Part shown: in pieces, positions 8,755 to 17,289 of the stretch
Position numbering within the stretch: the first letter of the stretch is position 1
Layout: every line of letters starts with the position of its first letter
Assembly: GCF_030718995.1 (NCBI RefSeq)
Contig: NZ_CP132204.1
Span: 2,108,001 to 2,172,000 of the forward strand
DNA: 64,000 nucleotides
Origin: Arthrobacter oryzae
GTDB lineage: Bacteria; Actinomycetota; Actinomycetes; Actinomycetales; Micrococcaceae
Direction: 5' to 3'
The notes under the pieces: generated by a model
The model's database searches: none
Told to the model about the DNA's origin: nothing
The model's input: the letters and a program-made list of their open reading frames with translations, nothing else
Made by a program: the position numbers and the translations under genes

Positions 8755-10703
8755 CCTGCGGGCGGTGGCGCCTTGCGGCCAGGGCTCAGCGCACGCAGCG
8801 CATTGAGGATGGTGGCGAGGTCCACCAGCTCCTGGGACAGGGCGCCGGCGATGGCCGGCACATAGCCCGCGGCCGCCGCCACCATGAGCCCCACGCTCAG
8901 CACAATGCCGATCCAGATGCTTTCCATCGCCACCCGGACGGTCCGCTGCCCGACGCGCACCGCATGCGCGGCCTTGGACAGATCGTCCAGGATGATCACG
9001 ACGTCGGCAGACTCGCCCGCCGCGGTGGAACCGCGGGCACCCATGGCGATTCCGACGTCGGCCACGGCCAGGACGGGGGCGTCGTTGACGCCGTCGCCCA
9101 CCATCATCACGGGACGGCGCTTCAGGGACTTTACCGCTTCCACTTTGTCCGGCGGCAGGCACTCGGCACGGACGTCCGTGAGCCCCACCTCGGCCGCGAT
9201 GTGCCTGGCGGTGGCCAGGGCGTCGCCGGTCAGCATCACCGTTTCGGTGACACCGAGCGCGGACAGCTCAGCCAGCGTCCGGCGGGCCTCGGCGCGCAGG
9301 GGGTCGCTCATGACCAGGGCGCCGACGTACACCCCGGCAACTCCCACGTAGATGGCCAGCTGGCCGCTGTGCAGGTCCGTCTCCACCACGCCTGGCGCAT
9401 ATTCGGCCACGAAGGAGGGCTTGCCCACCACCACTTCCCGCCCGTCGAACACGGCGCGCACCCCGTGGGTGGCATGTTCCAGCGCCTCGCTGGCCGTCTC
9501 GAAGCGCAGGTCGCGGGCGGTGGCGGCCTCCATCACGGAGGCGGCCAGGACATGGGAGGAGTACTGCTCCGCGGAACCCGCCAGCCGGAGCAGCTCGTCC
9601 TGGCCCATGGAGTCTGCCGTCACCACCGCCACCAGCGAAGGCCGGCCGTAGGTGAGCGTCCCCGTCTTGTCGAAGGCTGCAGTGCGCACCTTCCCAAGCT
9701 GCTCCAGGACCCCCGCGTACTTGACGATGATCCCTGATTTGGCCGCCTGGCTCATGCCTCCCAGGAAAGCCACCGGCGCCGCGATGAGCAACGGGCAGGG
9801 CGTAGCTACCACCAGGACTTCCGCGAATCGGGTGGGGCTGCCGCTGACGATCCAGGCGACGGCACCCAGCGCGTAGGCGAACGCGGTGAAGGGGATGGCG
9901 TAGCGGTCGGCCAGGCGCACCATCGGTGCCCGGCTCTCCGAAGCCTCCTTCACGAGCGCCACGATCCGGCTGTACTGGGAGTCCTCCATGACGGCCGTGA
10001 CGCGCATGCGGATGGCTGCCTCGCCGTTGACGGAGCCGCTCATGATGCCCTCGCCCGCGGTGCGTTCCACTGGCATACTTTCGCCCGTGAGGGACGATTC
10101 GTCGAAGGTGCCGGCGTCGGAGAGCAGTACGCCGTCCAGCGGTACCACCTCGCCCGGTTTGACCAGCAGGATGTCTCCCACGCGGACGTCGGTTGCCGCG
10201 ACGTCTTCGTGGGCGCCGTTTTCCGCTGTGCCGGCCTGGGTGCCGTTAGCGGCGGTGCTGGCGGCCTCGGTGCCATTAGCTTCGGTGCCGTTAGCTTGGG
10301 TGCCGTGGCCGGCCGTGTTGTTATTTGCGGTGCCGGTGCGCTCCCGGTGGGCGGTCTGCGGTACCCGCGCCAGCAGGGCGCTGAGTTCGCCTTTTGCCCG
10401 GCCGGCCGCGAAGTCTTCGAGGGCGGTGCCGCCGGCCAGCATAAGCACGATGATCATGGACGCAATGAACTCGCCCACCAGCACCGTGCTGACGATGGCG
10501 GTCACGGCAAGAATGTCGATACCCCAGTGCCCGCTCCGCAGCCTTCGGATCATGCCGACGGACAGGTACGCCGCCACGGCGAGGGCGTAACCGCTCGCCG
10601 CCAGTTGGGCGATCGCCGGCTGGCCGGACATCAGCAGCAGGACGACAGCCGCGAGGGCCAGTACCGTGCCCGTCACGAGCGGATACCGGAGTACTAGCTT
10701 CAC
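8706..10703 (-). CDS. Heavy-metal P1B-type ATPase with TPC motif
   Basis: A 665-residue P1B ATPase without an N-terminal metal-binding (HMA) domain. Several helices come first, then the actuator domain with TGESMPVE. The membrane metal site is TPCP (T301-P302-C303), in place of the common CPC, and is followed by DKTGTLTYGRP with D345, HP-type nucleotide-domain features, GDGVND and two final helices. The metal cannot be assigned from the TPC motif alone. A low-complexity Asn-Gly-Thr-rich insertion sits just before the actuator core (see the repeat at 10236). The C-terminus overlaps the convergent ppsA by 49 bases. The start lies 122 bases from a DosR-like palindrome. Confidence 0.88.
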   Translation of the reverse strand: MKLVLRYPLVTGTVLALAAVVLLLMSGQPAIAQLAASGYALAVAAYLSVGMIRRLRSGHWGIDILAVTAIVSTVLVGEFIASMIIVLMLAGGTALEDFAAGRAKGELSALLARVPQTAHRERTGTANNNTAGHGTQANGTEANGTEAASTAANGTQAGTAENGAHEDVAATDVRVGDILLVKPGEVVPLDGVLLSDAGTFDESSLTGESMPVERTAGEGIMSGSVNGEAAIRMRVTAVMEDSQYSRIVALVKEASESRAPMVRLADRYAIPFTAFAYALGAVAWIVSGSPTRFAEVLVVATPCPLLIAAPVAFLGGMSQAAKSGIIVKYAGVLEQLGKVRTAAFDKTGTLTYGRPSLVAVVTADSMGQDELLRLAGSAEQYSSHVLAASVMEAATARDLRFETASEALEHATHGVRAVFDGREVVVGKPSFVAEYAPGVVETDLHSGQLAIYVGVAGVYVGALVMSDPLRAEARRTLAELSALGVTETVMLTGDALATARHIAAEVGLTDVRAECLPPDKVEAVKSLKRRPVMMVGDGVNDAPVLAVADVGIAMGARGSTAAGESADVVIILDDLSKAAHAVRVGQRTVRVAMESIWIGIVLSVGLMVAAAAGYVPAIAGALSQELVDLATILNALRALSPGRKAPPPAGQAEPSTSAITRTVLR
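10236..10312 (-). repeat. Degenerate 15-bp tandem repeat inside the heavy-metal ATPase gene
   Basis: Four imperfect copies of a unit like TCGGTGCCGTTAGCT encode an ANGTE/ANGTQ-type repeat in the protein. It lies in a cytoplasmic part before the actuator domain and probably forms a flexible loop. Copy number may vary between strains. Confidence 0.65.
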
Positions 10704-10825
10704 GGGCAGACCCCCTCCTTCTGGTTAGCTGGCTCGCTGGTGGCCGATTCGCTGGTTGGCTGATACACAGGGCACACGGGATGGGCCCCTGGCTAACACT
10801 CCATTCAACTCCGGCTGCGAAGCTA

Positions 10826-10839
10826 GGGGAATAGGTCCC
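10826..10839. promoter_or_regulatory. DosR-like palindrome between divergent ATPase and deacetylase genes
   Basis: GGGGAATAGGTCCC matches 10 of 14 bases of the DosR core and is embedded in CTAGGGGAATAGGTCCCT. It lies in the divergent promoter region, 122 bases from the heavy-metal ATPase start and 116 bases from the preferred deacetylase start, so it could serve either gene. Confidence 0.4.
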
Positions 10840-10955
10840 TGATGGTCCTCCGGCGGGGATGGTCCGCCGGCGCGCGGGGAGGCCCACTGGCAGGGAGGCC
10901 GCCGACGGGCCTTTCAGCCCTAGCAGCGGTGCTGCCGCTGCTGTCATGGTTGAAC

Positions 10956-11975
10956 ATGGCAGAGCCCTCGGGTAGTTCGGACAATCGGGATCCACGGGCC
11001 CGCCGCCGGATGGCGGCACTTGCCCTCGTGGCCGTGGCTGCCATCGCCATGGTTGTCCTCGCGGTGATCCTGGCTGGCCAGCCGTGGAATGCGGACCCGC
11101 AGACAGGCCCGCCGTCGGAAAGCCAGGCATCCTCCACCTCGCCGCCTTCGACGCCGGCCAGCCCCGCCCCGTCAGATACCCTGCCGTCGGAGCCCCAGCC
11201 GTCTGAGCCCGGACCGTCAGGGCCTCCCGAAACTGCGGGCGGGCCGACCCTCCCGGGCCCTGTTGCCCCGGGCCCCACGCCGCCGCCGCCGGAAACGTTG
11301 CCCGCTCCGCAGGACCCGCCGCCCGCCGCTCCGTTCCCCCTTGCCCTGGCCGGCACGGATGTAGAGGTGGTCCCCGGAGCAGGACCGTCGGTGGCTTTGA
11401 CGTTCGATGCCGGGGCCAACTCTGCTGCCCTCCCCTCGATCCTGCAGACCCTGGCGGGCGCCGGAATCCGCGGGACGTTCTTCCTGACCGGTGCGTGGGC
11501 GGCGGCCAATCCTGCCGGAGTGGCCGCCATCGTGGCCGGCGGACACCGCGTGGGCAACCACTCGCAGAGCCACCCGGATTTCACCGGCCTGCCGGACGCC
11601 GTGATCGGGGATGAGGTGCGTGCGGCGGAGCAGGCCATCATGGCTGCCGGAGCGGATCCCCGTCCGCTGTTCCGGTTCCCGTTCGGTGCCCGTGACGCGC
11701 GCACCATTGCCGCCGTGAACAACCTGGGCTACGTCCCGGTGCGCTGGTCAGTGGACACGCTCGGCTGGAAAGGAACCAGCGGCGGCATTACCGCACAGCA
11801 GGTTGCGGACCGTGCGCTGTCTGCCCTGCAGCCCGGCGAAATCGTGCTGATGCACATCGGCTCCAACCCGGACGACGGCTCAACCCTGGACGCTGACGCC
11901 CTGCCACAGATGATCGACAGGATGCGCCAGGCGGGCTACGGCTTCGTCACGCTGGACATTCTGCTCGCAGGATAG
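10956..11975 (+). CDS. Membrane-anchored NodB-type polysaccharide deacetylase
   Basis: About 339 residues from the ATG at 10956. A Lys/Arg-poor start leads into one membrane helix (AALALVAVAAIAMVVLAVIL), then a long Pro/Ser-rich linker, then a NodB homology domain in the C-terminal 200 residues. The motifs are LTFDAG, HSQSHPDF, RFPFGARD and a C-terminal LMHIGS. The usual TFDDG is TFDAG here, so one metal-ligand Asp is replaced while the HxxxH pair is kept. The enzyme would act outside the cell on peptidoglycan or another N-acetylated glycan. An in-frame ATG at 10842 would add a stretch with atypical composition; I prefer the later start, without a strong ribosome-binding site for either. Confidence 0.8.
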   Translation: MAEPSGSSDNRDPRARRRMAALALVAVAAIAMVVLAVILAGQPWNADPQTGPPSESQASSTSPPSTPASPAPSDTLPSEPQPSEPGPSGPPETAGGPTLPGPVAPGPTPPPPETLPAPQDPPPAAPFPLALAGTDVEVVPGAGPSVALTFDAGANSAALPSILQTLAGAGIRGTFFLTGAWAAANPAGVAAIVAGGHRVGNHSQSHPDFTGLPDAVIGDEVRAAEQAIMAAGADPRPLFRFPFGARDARTIAAVNNLGYVPVRWSVDTLGWKGTSGGITAQQVADRALSALQPGEIVLMHIGSNPDDGSTLDADALPQMIDRMRQAGYGFVTLDILLAG

Positions 11976-12007
11976 CCAGCAGGACAGCCAGTAGCCCGCG
12001 GCAAGAC

Positions 12008-12021
12008 GGGTCCAATGTCAC
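12008..12021. promoter_or_regulatory. DosR-like palindrome before the beta-PGM/GH65 gene
   Basis: GGGTCCAATGTCAC matches 10 of 14 core bases and is 12 of 14 identical to the reverse strand of the site at 3547. It ends 35 bases before the ATG of the downstream gene, a position suited to an activator. Confidence 0.4.
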
Positions 12022-12056
12022 TGGGCAGGCCGGTGCATGGCTGGTAGGACTGAGCC

Positions 12057-15000
12057 ATGACTGAGTCGCCAACCGTAGCCGCCGCGCTGGCCCCGGTTGA
12101 CGCCGTGGTGTTCGATCTTGACGGTGTGGTCACGGACACCGCCGAGCTTCACGCCGCCGCCTGGAAGCAACTGTTCGACGCCGTCCTGCAGGACCCGCGG
12201 ATTCCGCGGGCCGCACGGCGGGATCCCTTCACGGACGCCGACTACCTGCGCTACGTGGACGGCCGCACGAGGGAGGACGGCGTGGCCGCGTTCCTCAGCT
12301 CCCGCGGGGTCGCAGTGCCGGCAGGCGCACCCGGGGACGGCCCTGCGGAGTGGACCGCGGTGGGGCTGGGGGCACGTAAGAACGGGATCTTCGAAAAGCT
12401 GCTGGGGCTCCGGCCCGTCCCCGTATTCCCCGGGACGCTGGCCCTGCTCGAAAGGCTCCGGGCCGGGAAGGTCCCCGTAGCGCTGGCGACGGCGAGCCGG
12501 AACGCCCGTGCGGTCCTCGCGTCCGCGGGCCTCCAGGATGCGTTCGACGTCGTGGTGGACGGGAACACCGCAGCGCGGGTGGGGTTGCCCGGCAAACCGG
12601 ATCCTGCCCTGTTCCTCCACGCTGCCTCGGAACTCGGGGTGGAGCCTGATCGGGCGGTGGTCATCGAGGATGCCGTAGCAGGAGTGGCGGCCGGCCACCG
12701 CGGCGGCTTCGGCCTGGTGGTGGGGATTGACCGCACCGGGCAACGCGCCGAGCTGGAAGCCGCGGGCGCCGACGTCGTCCTTGAAGACGTCAGTGAACTG
12801 GACCTGGGCCTGGTCATCGCGGACCCCTGGCAGCTGGTGTACGAGGGGTTCGACCCCGCGCACGAAGGCCACCGGGAGGCCCTGACCACCCTGGGCAACG
12901 GCTACATGGCAACGCGCGGGGCGGCCCCCGAGCACCGCAAGGACGGCGTGCACTATCCGGGGACCTACCTGGCCGGCGTCTACAACAGGCTCACCAGCGT
13001 GATCCAGGGGCAGGAGACCGAAGACGAGCACATGGTCAACATGCCGGACTGGTTGCCGCTGGATCTCTGCGTGGAGGACGGCCCGTGGTGGTCCGACGGA
13101 GGGCTGCGGCTCCGCAGCGAGCGGCGCACCCTGGACCTGAAGCGCGCCCTGCTGACGCGGGAAGCGGTGTTGGAAGACGGCGCCGGGCGGAAGCTCAATG
13201 TGGTGCAGCGCCGGCTGGTTTCCATGGCGGAACCGCACCTCGCCGCGCTCGAGATGACGCTGACCGCCGTCGGGTGGGACGGCCGGGTCAGCATCCGCAG
13301 CGGCTGTGACACGGACATCACCAACTCGAACGTCCCGGTCGAAGCCCTGCTGTCCAACCGGCACCTGACCGGAGTCACGGTTTCCGGGGCCGACGACGGG
13401 CCCGGAGCCGCCACGCAGGTGGTCCTTGCCAGGACGAGCCAGAGCCGGATAGGCATCGCTGTGGCGGTGAGGACAGAAGTGCCCGCCAGCCTGCACCCGG
13501 CCCGGCCCGAAGAGCTGGGCGGTCTGTTCGTGCACCGCTTTGACGTGGCGCTGCGTGACGGCGAACCGGCAACCGTCACCAAAACCGTGGCGGTGGTGAC
13601 CTCGCGCGACCACGCCATATCCTCGCCCCGGACCGCGGCCCTCAACGTCCTGAACCGCGCCAGGGGCGGGTTCGGGGGGCTGCTGGCCAGCCACGAAGCG
13701 GCCTGGGCGGGGCTGCTCACGCCCTTCATCATCGAGTTCGACGCCTCTACCCAGGCCGAGCTGATCATGAACCTGCACGTCTTTCACCTGCTCCAGACCA
13801 TTTCCGCCCACACCGCTGAGCTGGACGCCGGTGTCCCCGCCCGCGGCCTCCATGGCGAGGGCTATCGTGGCCATATTTTCTGGGATGAACTTTTCGTCCT
13901 GCCCCTCCTGACCTCCCGGCTGCCCGCCGTGACGCGGGCGCTTCTGGACTACCGGTGGCGCAGGCTGGGGACCGCCCGGGATGCGGCCCGGGACGCCGGG
14001 CTCAAGGGGGCCCTCATTCCGTGGCAAAGCGGTAGTGACGGCCGGGAGGAGACCCCCAAACTGCTGTTCAATTCCCGCTCCGGCCGCTGGGTCCCGGACT
14101 ACTCCCACCTGCAACGCCACTCGGGCCTCACGGTGGCGTACAACGCCTGGCAGTACTTTGAGGCCACCCAGGACCGGGCGTGGCTGACGCACCACGGTGC
14201 GGAAATCATCGTCGAAGTGGCCCGGCTGTTCGCGTCGATGGCCGAGCACGATCCTGCCGAGGACAGGTTCCATATCCGGGCGGTGGTGGGTCCCGACGAG
14301 TACCACACCGGCTACCCGGACAACCCCGGCGGCGGCCTGGACGACAATGCCTACACCAACGTCATGGCGGCCTGGGTGTGCGACCAGGCGGCGTGGATCA
14401 TGGGCTCCGTGCGCGGCTTCGACATGGACGATTTCCGGAAACGGCTCAGCGTCACGGACACCGAAATCGACGGCTGGGTGCGGCTGGCGCGCAGGGTGTT
14501 TGTGCCCTTCCACGCCGACGGCATTATCAGCCAGTTCGCCGGCTATGAGAACCTCCAGGAGCTGGACTGGGAGCACTACCGCCGCACGTACCGGGATGTG
14601 CAGCGCCTGGACCTCATCCTTGAAGCGGAGGGCAGCAGCACCAACCACTACCAGCTGGCCAAGCAGGCGGACGTCCTCATGTTGCTCTACGTTCTGGGCG
14701 AGGACCAGCTCCTTGCCTTCCTGGACCGGCTCGGATACGCCGTGACAGCCGGGCAGATCGCCAGGACCGTCGATTTCTACCTGGCCCGGACCGCGCACGG
14801 TTCCACTTTGAGCAGGGTGGCACACGCGTCGGTGCTGGCCCAGACCGATCCGGAACGGGCGTGGGAGACGTTCCGCGAAGCACTCGATGCTGACCTGGAC
14901 GACACCCAGGGCGGCACCACCAGCGCGGGCATCCACCTGGGCGCCATGGCGGGATCCATCGACGTTGTCCAGCGCAGCTTTGCCGGTCTGCGCATCACGA

Positions 15001-15224
15001 GGGACGCCCTAGTTTTCGCGCCCCGCCTTCCCCGGGAACTCCGCCGGGTCACGTTCAATGTGCGGTACCGGGACCAGCTGCTGGCGGTGTTCCTGGAAAA
15101 GGGACGGCTCCGGGTTTCCGCGACGCCGGGGGACGCCTCGCCGGTGATGGTGCGGCTCGGGCAACGACAGGTCCTGCTGCACGCCGGGCAGGAGCACGAA
15201 TTCCCGCTCGGCACCGGAGCTTAG
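12057..15224 (+). CDS. Beta-phosphoglucomutase fused to GH65 glycoside phosphorylase
   Basis: A 1055-residue fusion. Residues 1-250 are a HAD-family beta-phosphoglucomutase with FDLDGVVTD (D20 and D22) and the substrate specificity loop. Residues about 260-1040 are a GH65 phosphorylase (trehalose, maltose or kojibiose type): N-terminal beta-sandwich, then an (alpha/alpha)6 barrel with GHIFWDELF and the catalytic acid E748 in VGPDEYH. Phosphorolysis of an alpha-glucoside would release beta-glucose 1-phosphate, which the fused mutase would convert to glucose 6-phosphate, saving ATP. The exact disaccharide is not determined. The gene stands alone behind a DosR-like site. Confidence 0.9.
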   Translation: MTESPTVAAALAPVDAVVFDLDGVVTDTAELHAAAWKQLFDAVLQDPRIPRAARRDPFTDADYLRYVDGRTREDGVAAFLSSRGVAVPAGAPGDGPAEWTAVGLGARKNGIFEKLLGLRPVPVFPGTLALLERLRAGKVPVALATASRNARAVLASAGLQDAFDVVVDGNTAARVGLPGKPDPALFLHAASELGVEPDRAVVIEDAVAGVAAGHRGGFGLVVGIDRTGQRAELEAAGADVVLEDVSELDLGLVIADPWQLVYEGFDPAHEGHREALTTLGNGYMATRGAAPEHRKDGVHYPGTYLAGVYNRLTSVIQGQETEDEHMVNMPDWLPLDLCVEDGPWWSDGGLRLRSERRTLDLKRALLTREAVLEDGAGRKLNVVQRRLVSMAEPHLAALEMTLTAVGWDGRVSIRSGCDTDITNSNVPVEALLSNRHLTGVTVSGADDGPGAATQVVLARTSQSRIGIAVAVRTEVPASLHPARPEELGGLFVHRFDVALRDGEPATVTKTVAVVTSRDHAISSPRTAALNVLNRARGGFGGLLASHEAAWAGLLTPFIIEFDASTQAELIMNLHVFHLLQTISAHTAELDAGVPARGLHGEGYRGHIFWDELFVLPLLTSRLPAVTRALLDYRWRRLGTARDAARDAGLKGALIPWQSGSDGREETPKLLFNSRSGRWVPDYSHLQRHSGLTVAYNAWQYFEATQDRAWLTHHGAEIIVEVARLFASMAEHDPAEDRFHIRAVVGPDEYHTGYPDNPGGGLDDNAYTNVMAAWVCDQAAWIMGSVRGFDMDDFRKRLSVTDTEIDGWVRLARRVFVPFHADGIISQFAGYENLQELDWEHYRRTYRDVQRLDLILEAEGSSTNHYQLAKQADVLMLLYVLGEDQLLAFLDRLGYAVTAGQIARTVDFYLARTAHGSTLSRVAHASVLAQTDPERAWETFREALDADLDDTQGGTTSAGIHLGAMAGSIDVVQRSFAGLRITRDALVFAPRLPRELRRVTFNVRYRDQLLAVFLEKGRLRVSATPGDASPVMVRLGQRQVLLHAGQEHEFPLGTGA

Positions 15225-15248
15225 GCCTCAACCCGGGAGCGTATGGGC

Positions 15249-16250
15249 CTACGCCATATGCAGGACGGCCGCCCCGGTGATGCGGTCCTCGGCGAGGTCC
15301 TGCAGGGCATGGCCGGCAGCCTCCATCCGGTAGGGGACTGTGGTGGGGCGCAGCGGAATGTCCGCCGCGACGCGAAGGAACTCTTCGCCGTCGGACCTGG
15401 TATTGGCGGTGACGCTGCGCAGCTGCCGTTCCTGGAACAGCTCGGACCCGTAGTGCAGCGGCGGGATGTCGCTCAGGTGGATGCCCGCCACCGCCAGCGT
15501 GCCTCCACGGTCCAGGGCGCGCAGCGCCTGGGGAACGAGCCAGCCCGCCGGGGCGAAAAGGATGGCCGCGTCGAGCGGCACAGGTGGTTCGTCGTCGACG
15601 TCCCCGGCGAACGCCGCCCCGAGCTCCAAGGCGAGGCGCCGGGCTTCCTCGGAGCGGGTCATGACGTACACACTGGCTCCGCGGTGCATGGCCACCTGGG
15701 CGGCCAGGTGGGCAGAGCCGCCGAAGCCGTAGATTCCGAGGCGGCCGCCGTCGGGAACCTGGGCCCGCCCCAGGGCGCGGTAGCCGATGATGCCCGCGCA
15801 GAGCAGGGGTGCTGCCTGCTCGTCCGAAAAGACCTCCGGTATCCGGTAGGCAAAGTCCTCATGGACCGTCACACGGTCCGCGTAGCCGCCGTCCCGGTCC
15901 CAGCCGGTGAAGGTGGGGGAGAGGCAGAGGTTCTCCTGCGAGCGGAGGCAGAAACGGCAGTGCCCGCACGTGCTGCCCAGCCAGGCCACCCCCACGCGTT
16001 CGCCCATCCGGAACCTGCCGGCGCCTTCACCGAGTGCTACCACTTCGCCCACCACTTCGTGGCCCGGAATAACGCCGGGCCGCCGGGGTGGAAGGTCGCC
16101 TTCGGCCAGATGGAGGTCCGTGCGGCACACTCCGCACACACGGACGGCAAGCAGGACCTCACCCGGCCCGGGGCTGGGATCGGGGCGTTCGCCGAACACC
16201 AGCGGATGCCCCGCCACGGGACCCGGCTTGCCAACCCACCAAGCACGCAT
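15249..16250 (-). CDS. Zinc-dependent alcohol dehydrogenase
   Basis: A 333-residue medium-chain dehydrogenase. Catalytic zinc ligands are visible at C42 (CGVCRTD) and the H64-E65 pair (IPGHEVVG). The structural zinc site is C95, C98, C101 and C109. The Rossmann fold is IYGFGGSAHLA, shorter than the usual GxGGLG. The protein resembles the AdhA class of mycobacteria. It would interconvert alcohols and aldehydes with NAD(P), possibly to dispose of reducing power. It follows the universal stress protein gene by 57 bases on the same strand and probably shares its transcript. The substrate is unknown. Confidence 0.88.
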   Translation of the reverse strand: MRAWWVGKPGPVAGHPLVFGERPDPSPGPGEVLLAVRVCGVCRTDLHLAEGDLPPRRPGVIPGHEVVGEVVALGEGAGRFRMGERVGVAWLGSTCGHCRFCLRSQENLCLSPTFTGWDRDGGYADRVTVHEDFAYRIPEVFSDEQAAPLLCAGIIGYRALGRAQVPDGGRLGIYGFGGSAHLAAQVAMHRGASVYVMTRSEEARRLALELGAAFAGDVDDEPPVPLDAAILFAPAGWLVPQALRALDRGGTLAVAGIHLSDIPPLHYGSELFQERQLRSVTANTRSDGEEFLRVAADIPLRPTTVPYRMEAAGHALQDLAEDRITGAAVLHMA

Positions 16251-16307
16251 GGCACACTTCCTGTTCTGTTAATCCGGAACGGGCGCCACCCTCATCCGGA
16301 GCGGGCC

Positions 16308-17261
16308 TCAGCGCACGATCAGCACGTTGCACAGCGCCCGCTCCAGCGCCGAGGAGACGGTGCCGCCCGGATGGCCCTCCCGGTGATGGGCGCCCAGGAC
16401 CAGAACATCGGCCTGCGCGGCGGCCGTCAGGAGGTCCTTGGGCGCGGGGTGGCGCTCCAGGAGGATTCCCTCCACCGGAACGGCGGGGGCGAGGTTCCGG
16501 GCCAGCTCCACGGCCTGGTCCAGCAGTTCCTTGCCGTGGAGCGGTGCATGGCGGCCGTGTGGCGCGTGCTGCTGGTCTTCGGTCATGTGGATCAGCTGCA
16601 GCGGCACGTTGAGTGCGGCCGCCATGCGGGCAGCCTCGGCTATAACTTGCTCACGCCGCGGTTTCTCGTCTATTCCCGCCGCTATGGGCTGGCCGGGCCG
16701 CCCCGGGTAGCGGACCACCATGAAGGGGCACGGCGCATGGACGGCGAGGTCGAGGCAAGCCGAACCCACGAGCTGGCCCAGGAAGCGGCCCATGCCGCGG
16801 TGGCCCACGGCGAGTACGCTCGCGCCCTCCGCTGCAGTGCGCAGAACCCGGGCCGGAAGCCCGGGCTCGATCACGCCGTCAATACTCAGCCCGGCGGCCG
16901 GCCCGCTTTTCAGCCCGGCCGCGAGCCCGGCTTCCCGGCCGTCATCACGGGCGGCCTCGAGCTCGGCCGCCACAGAGCGGGCGAGGTCCAGACCCTCCTG
17001 AAGCGTGGCCTCGGCGGCGTGGCGCAGGCCGCTGCCCTCAACGCCCTTGACGGGGCCAAGGTTCTTGGTGAAGACGGGCCATACCCATGCATGGATGACT
17101 TTCAGCTGCCGTCCCGTGGCGGCGGCGTACCCGACGGCCCAGCGGACGGCCAGCTGTGACGGTTCGGATCCGTCGTAGCCTACCGCTACCGGTCCGTCCG
17201 GATGTGGTGTTGCAGCCGGCATGCTGCCTCCCCTCCTGGGCGGTGGCGGCGCAATGTCCAC
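16308..17261 (-). CDS. Tandem universal stress protein (two UspA domains)
   Basis: A 317-residue protein with two UspA domains, about 22-165 and 172-317. The first keeps GYDGSEPS and the ATP-loop-like VLAVGHRGMGRFLGQLVGS. The second ends in VLVLGAHHREGHPGGTVSS. Such proteins bind ATP and act in stasis and hypoxia in mycobacteria. A DosR-like palindrome lies 31 bases upstream of the ATG, overlapping the stop of the YihY gene, so the USP-alcohol dehydrogenase pair may have its own promoter inside a longer minus-strand transcript. Confidence 0.9.
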   Translation of the reverse strand: MDIAPPPPRRGGSMPAATPHPDGPVAVGYDGSEPSQLAVRWAVGYAAATGRQLKVIHAWVWPVFTKNLGPVKGVEGSGLRHAAEATLQEGLDLARSVAAELEAARDDGREAGLAAGLKSGPAAGLSIDGVIEPGLPARVLRTAAEGASVLAVGHRGMGRFLGQLVGSACLDLAVHAPCPFMVVRYPGRPGQPIAAGIDEKPRREQVIAEAARMAAALNVPLQLIHMTEDQQHAPHGRHAPLHGKELLDQAVELARNLAPAVPVEGILLERHPAPKDLLTAAAQADVLVLGAHHREGHPGGTVSSALERALCNVLIVR

Positions 17262-17289
17262 CTAGTAGAGTCCGGAGCGGGAGTTCGCG

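Noticed and set aside
6193..9162. Long reading frame on the minus strand (989 codons) over ppsA
   Set aside because: It is the antisense of ppsA, which has full motifs on the plus strand. Such frames are expected in GC-rich coding DNA; this one has no recognisable domain.
12018..14936. Long minus-strand frame over the GH65 fusion
   Set aside because: The plus strand has clear HAD and GH65 motifs; the antisense frame is repetitive and has no family likeness.
15243..17159. Plus-strand frame over the alcohol dehydrogenase and USP genes
   Set aside because: The zinc ligands and UspA motifs lie on the minus strand; the plus frame shows no domain.
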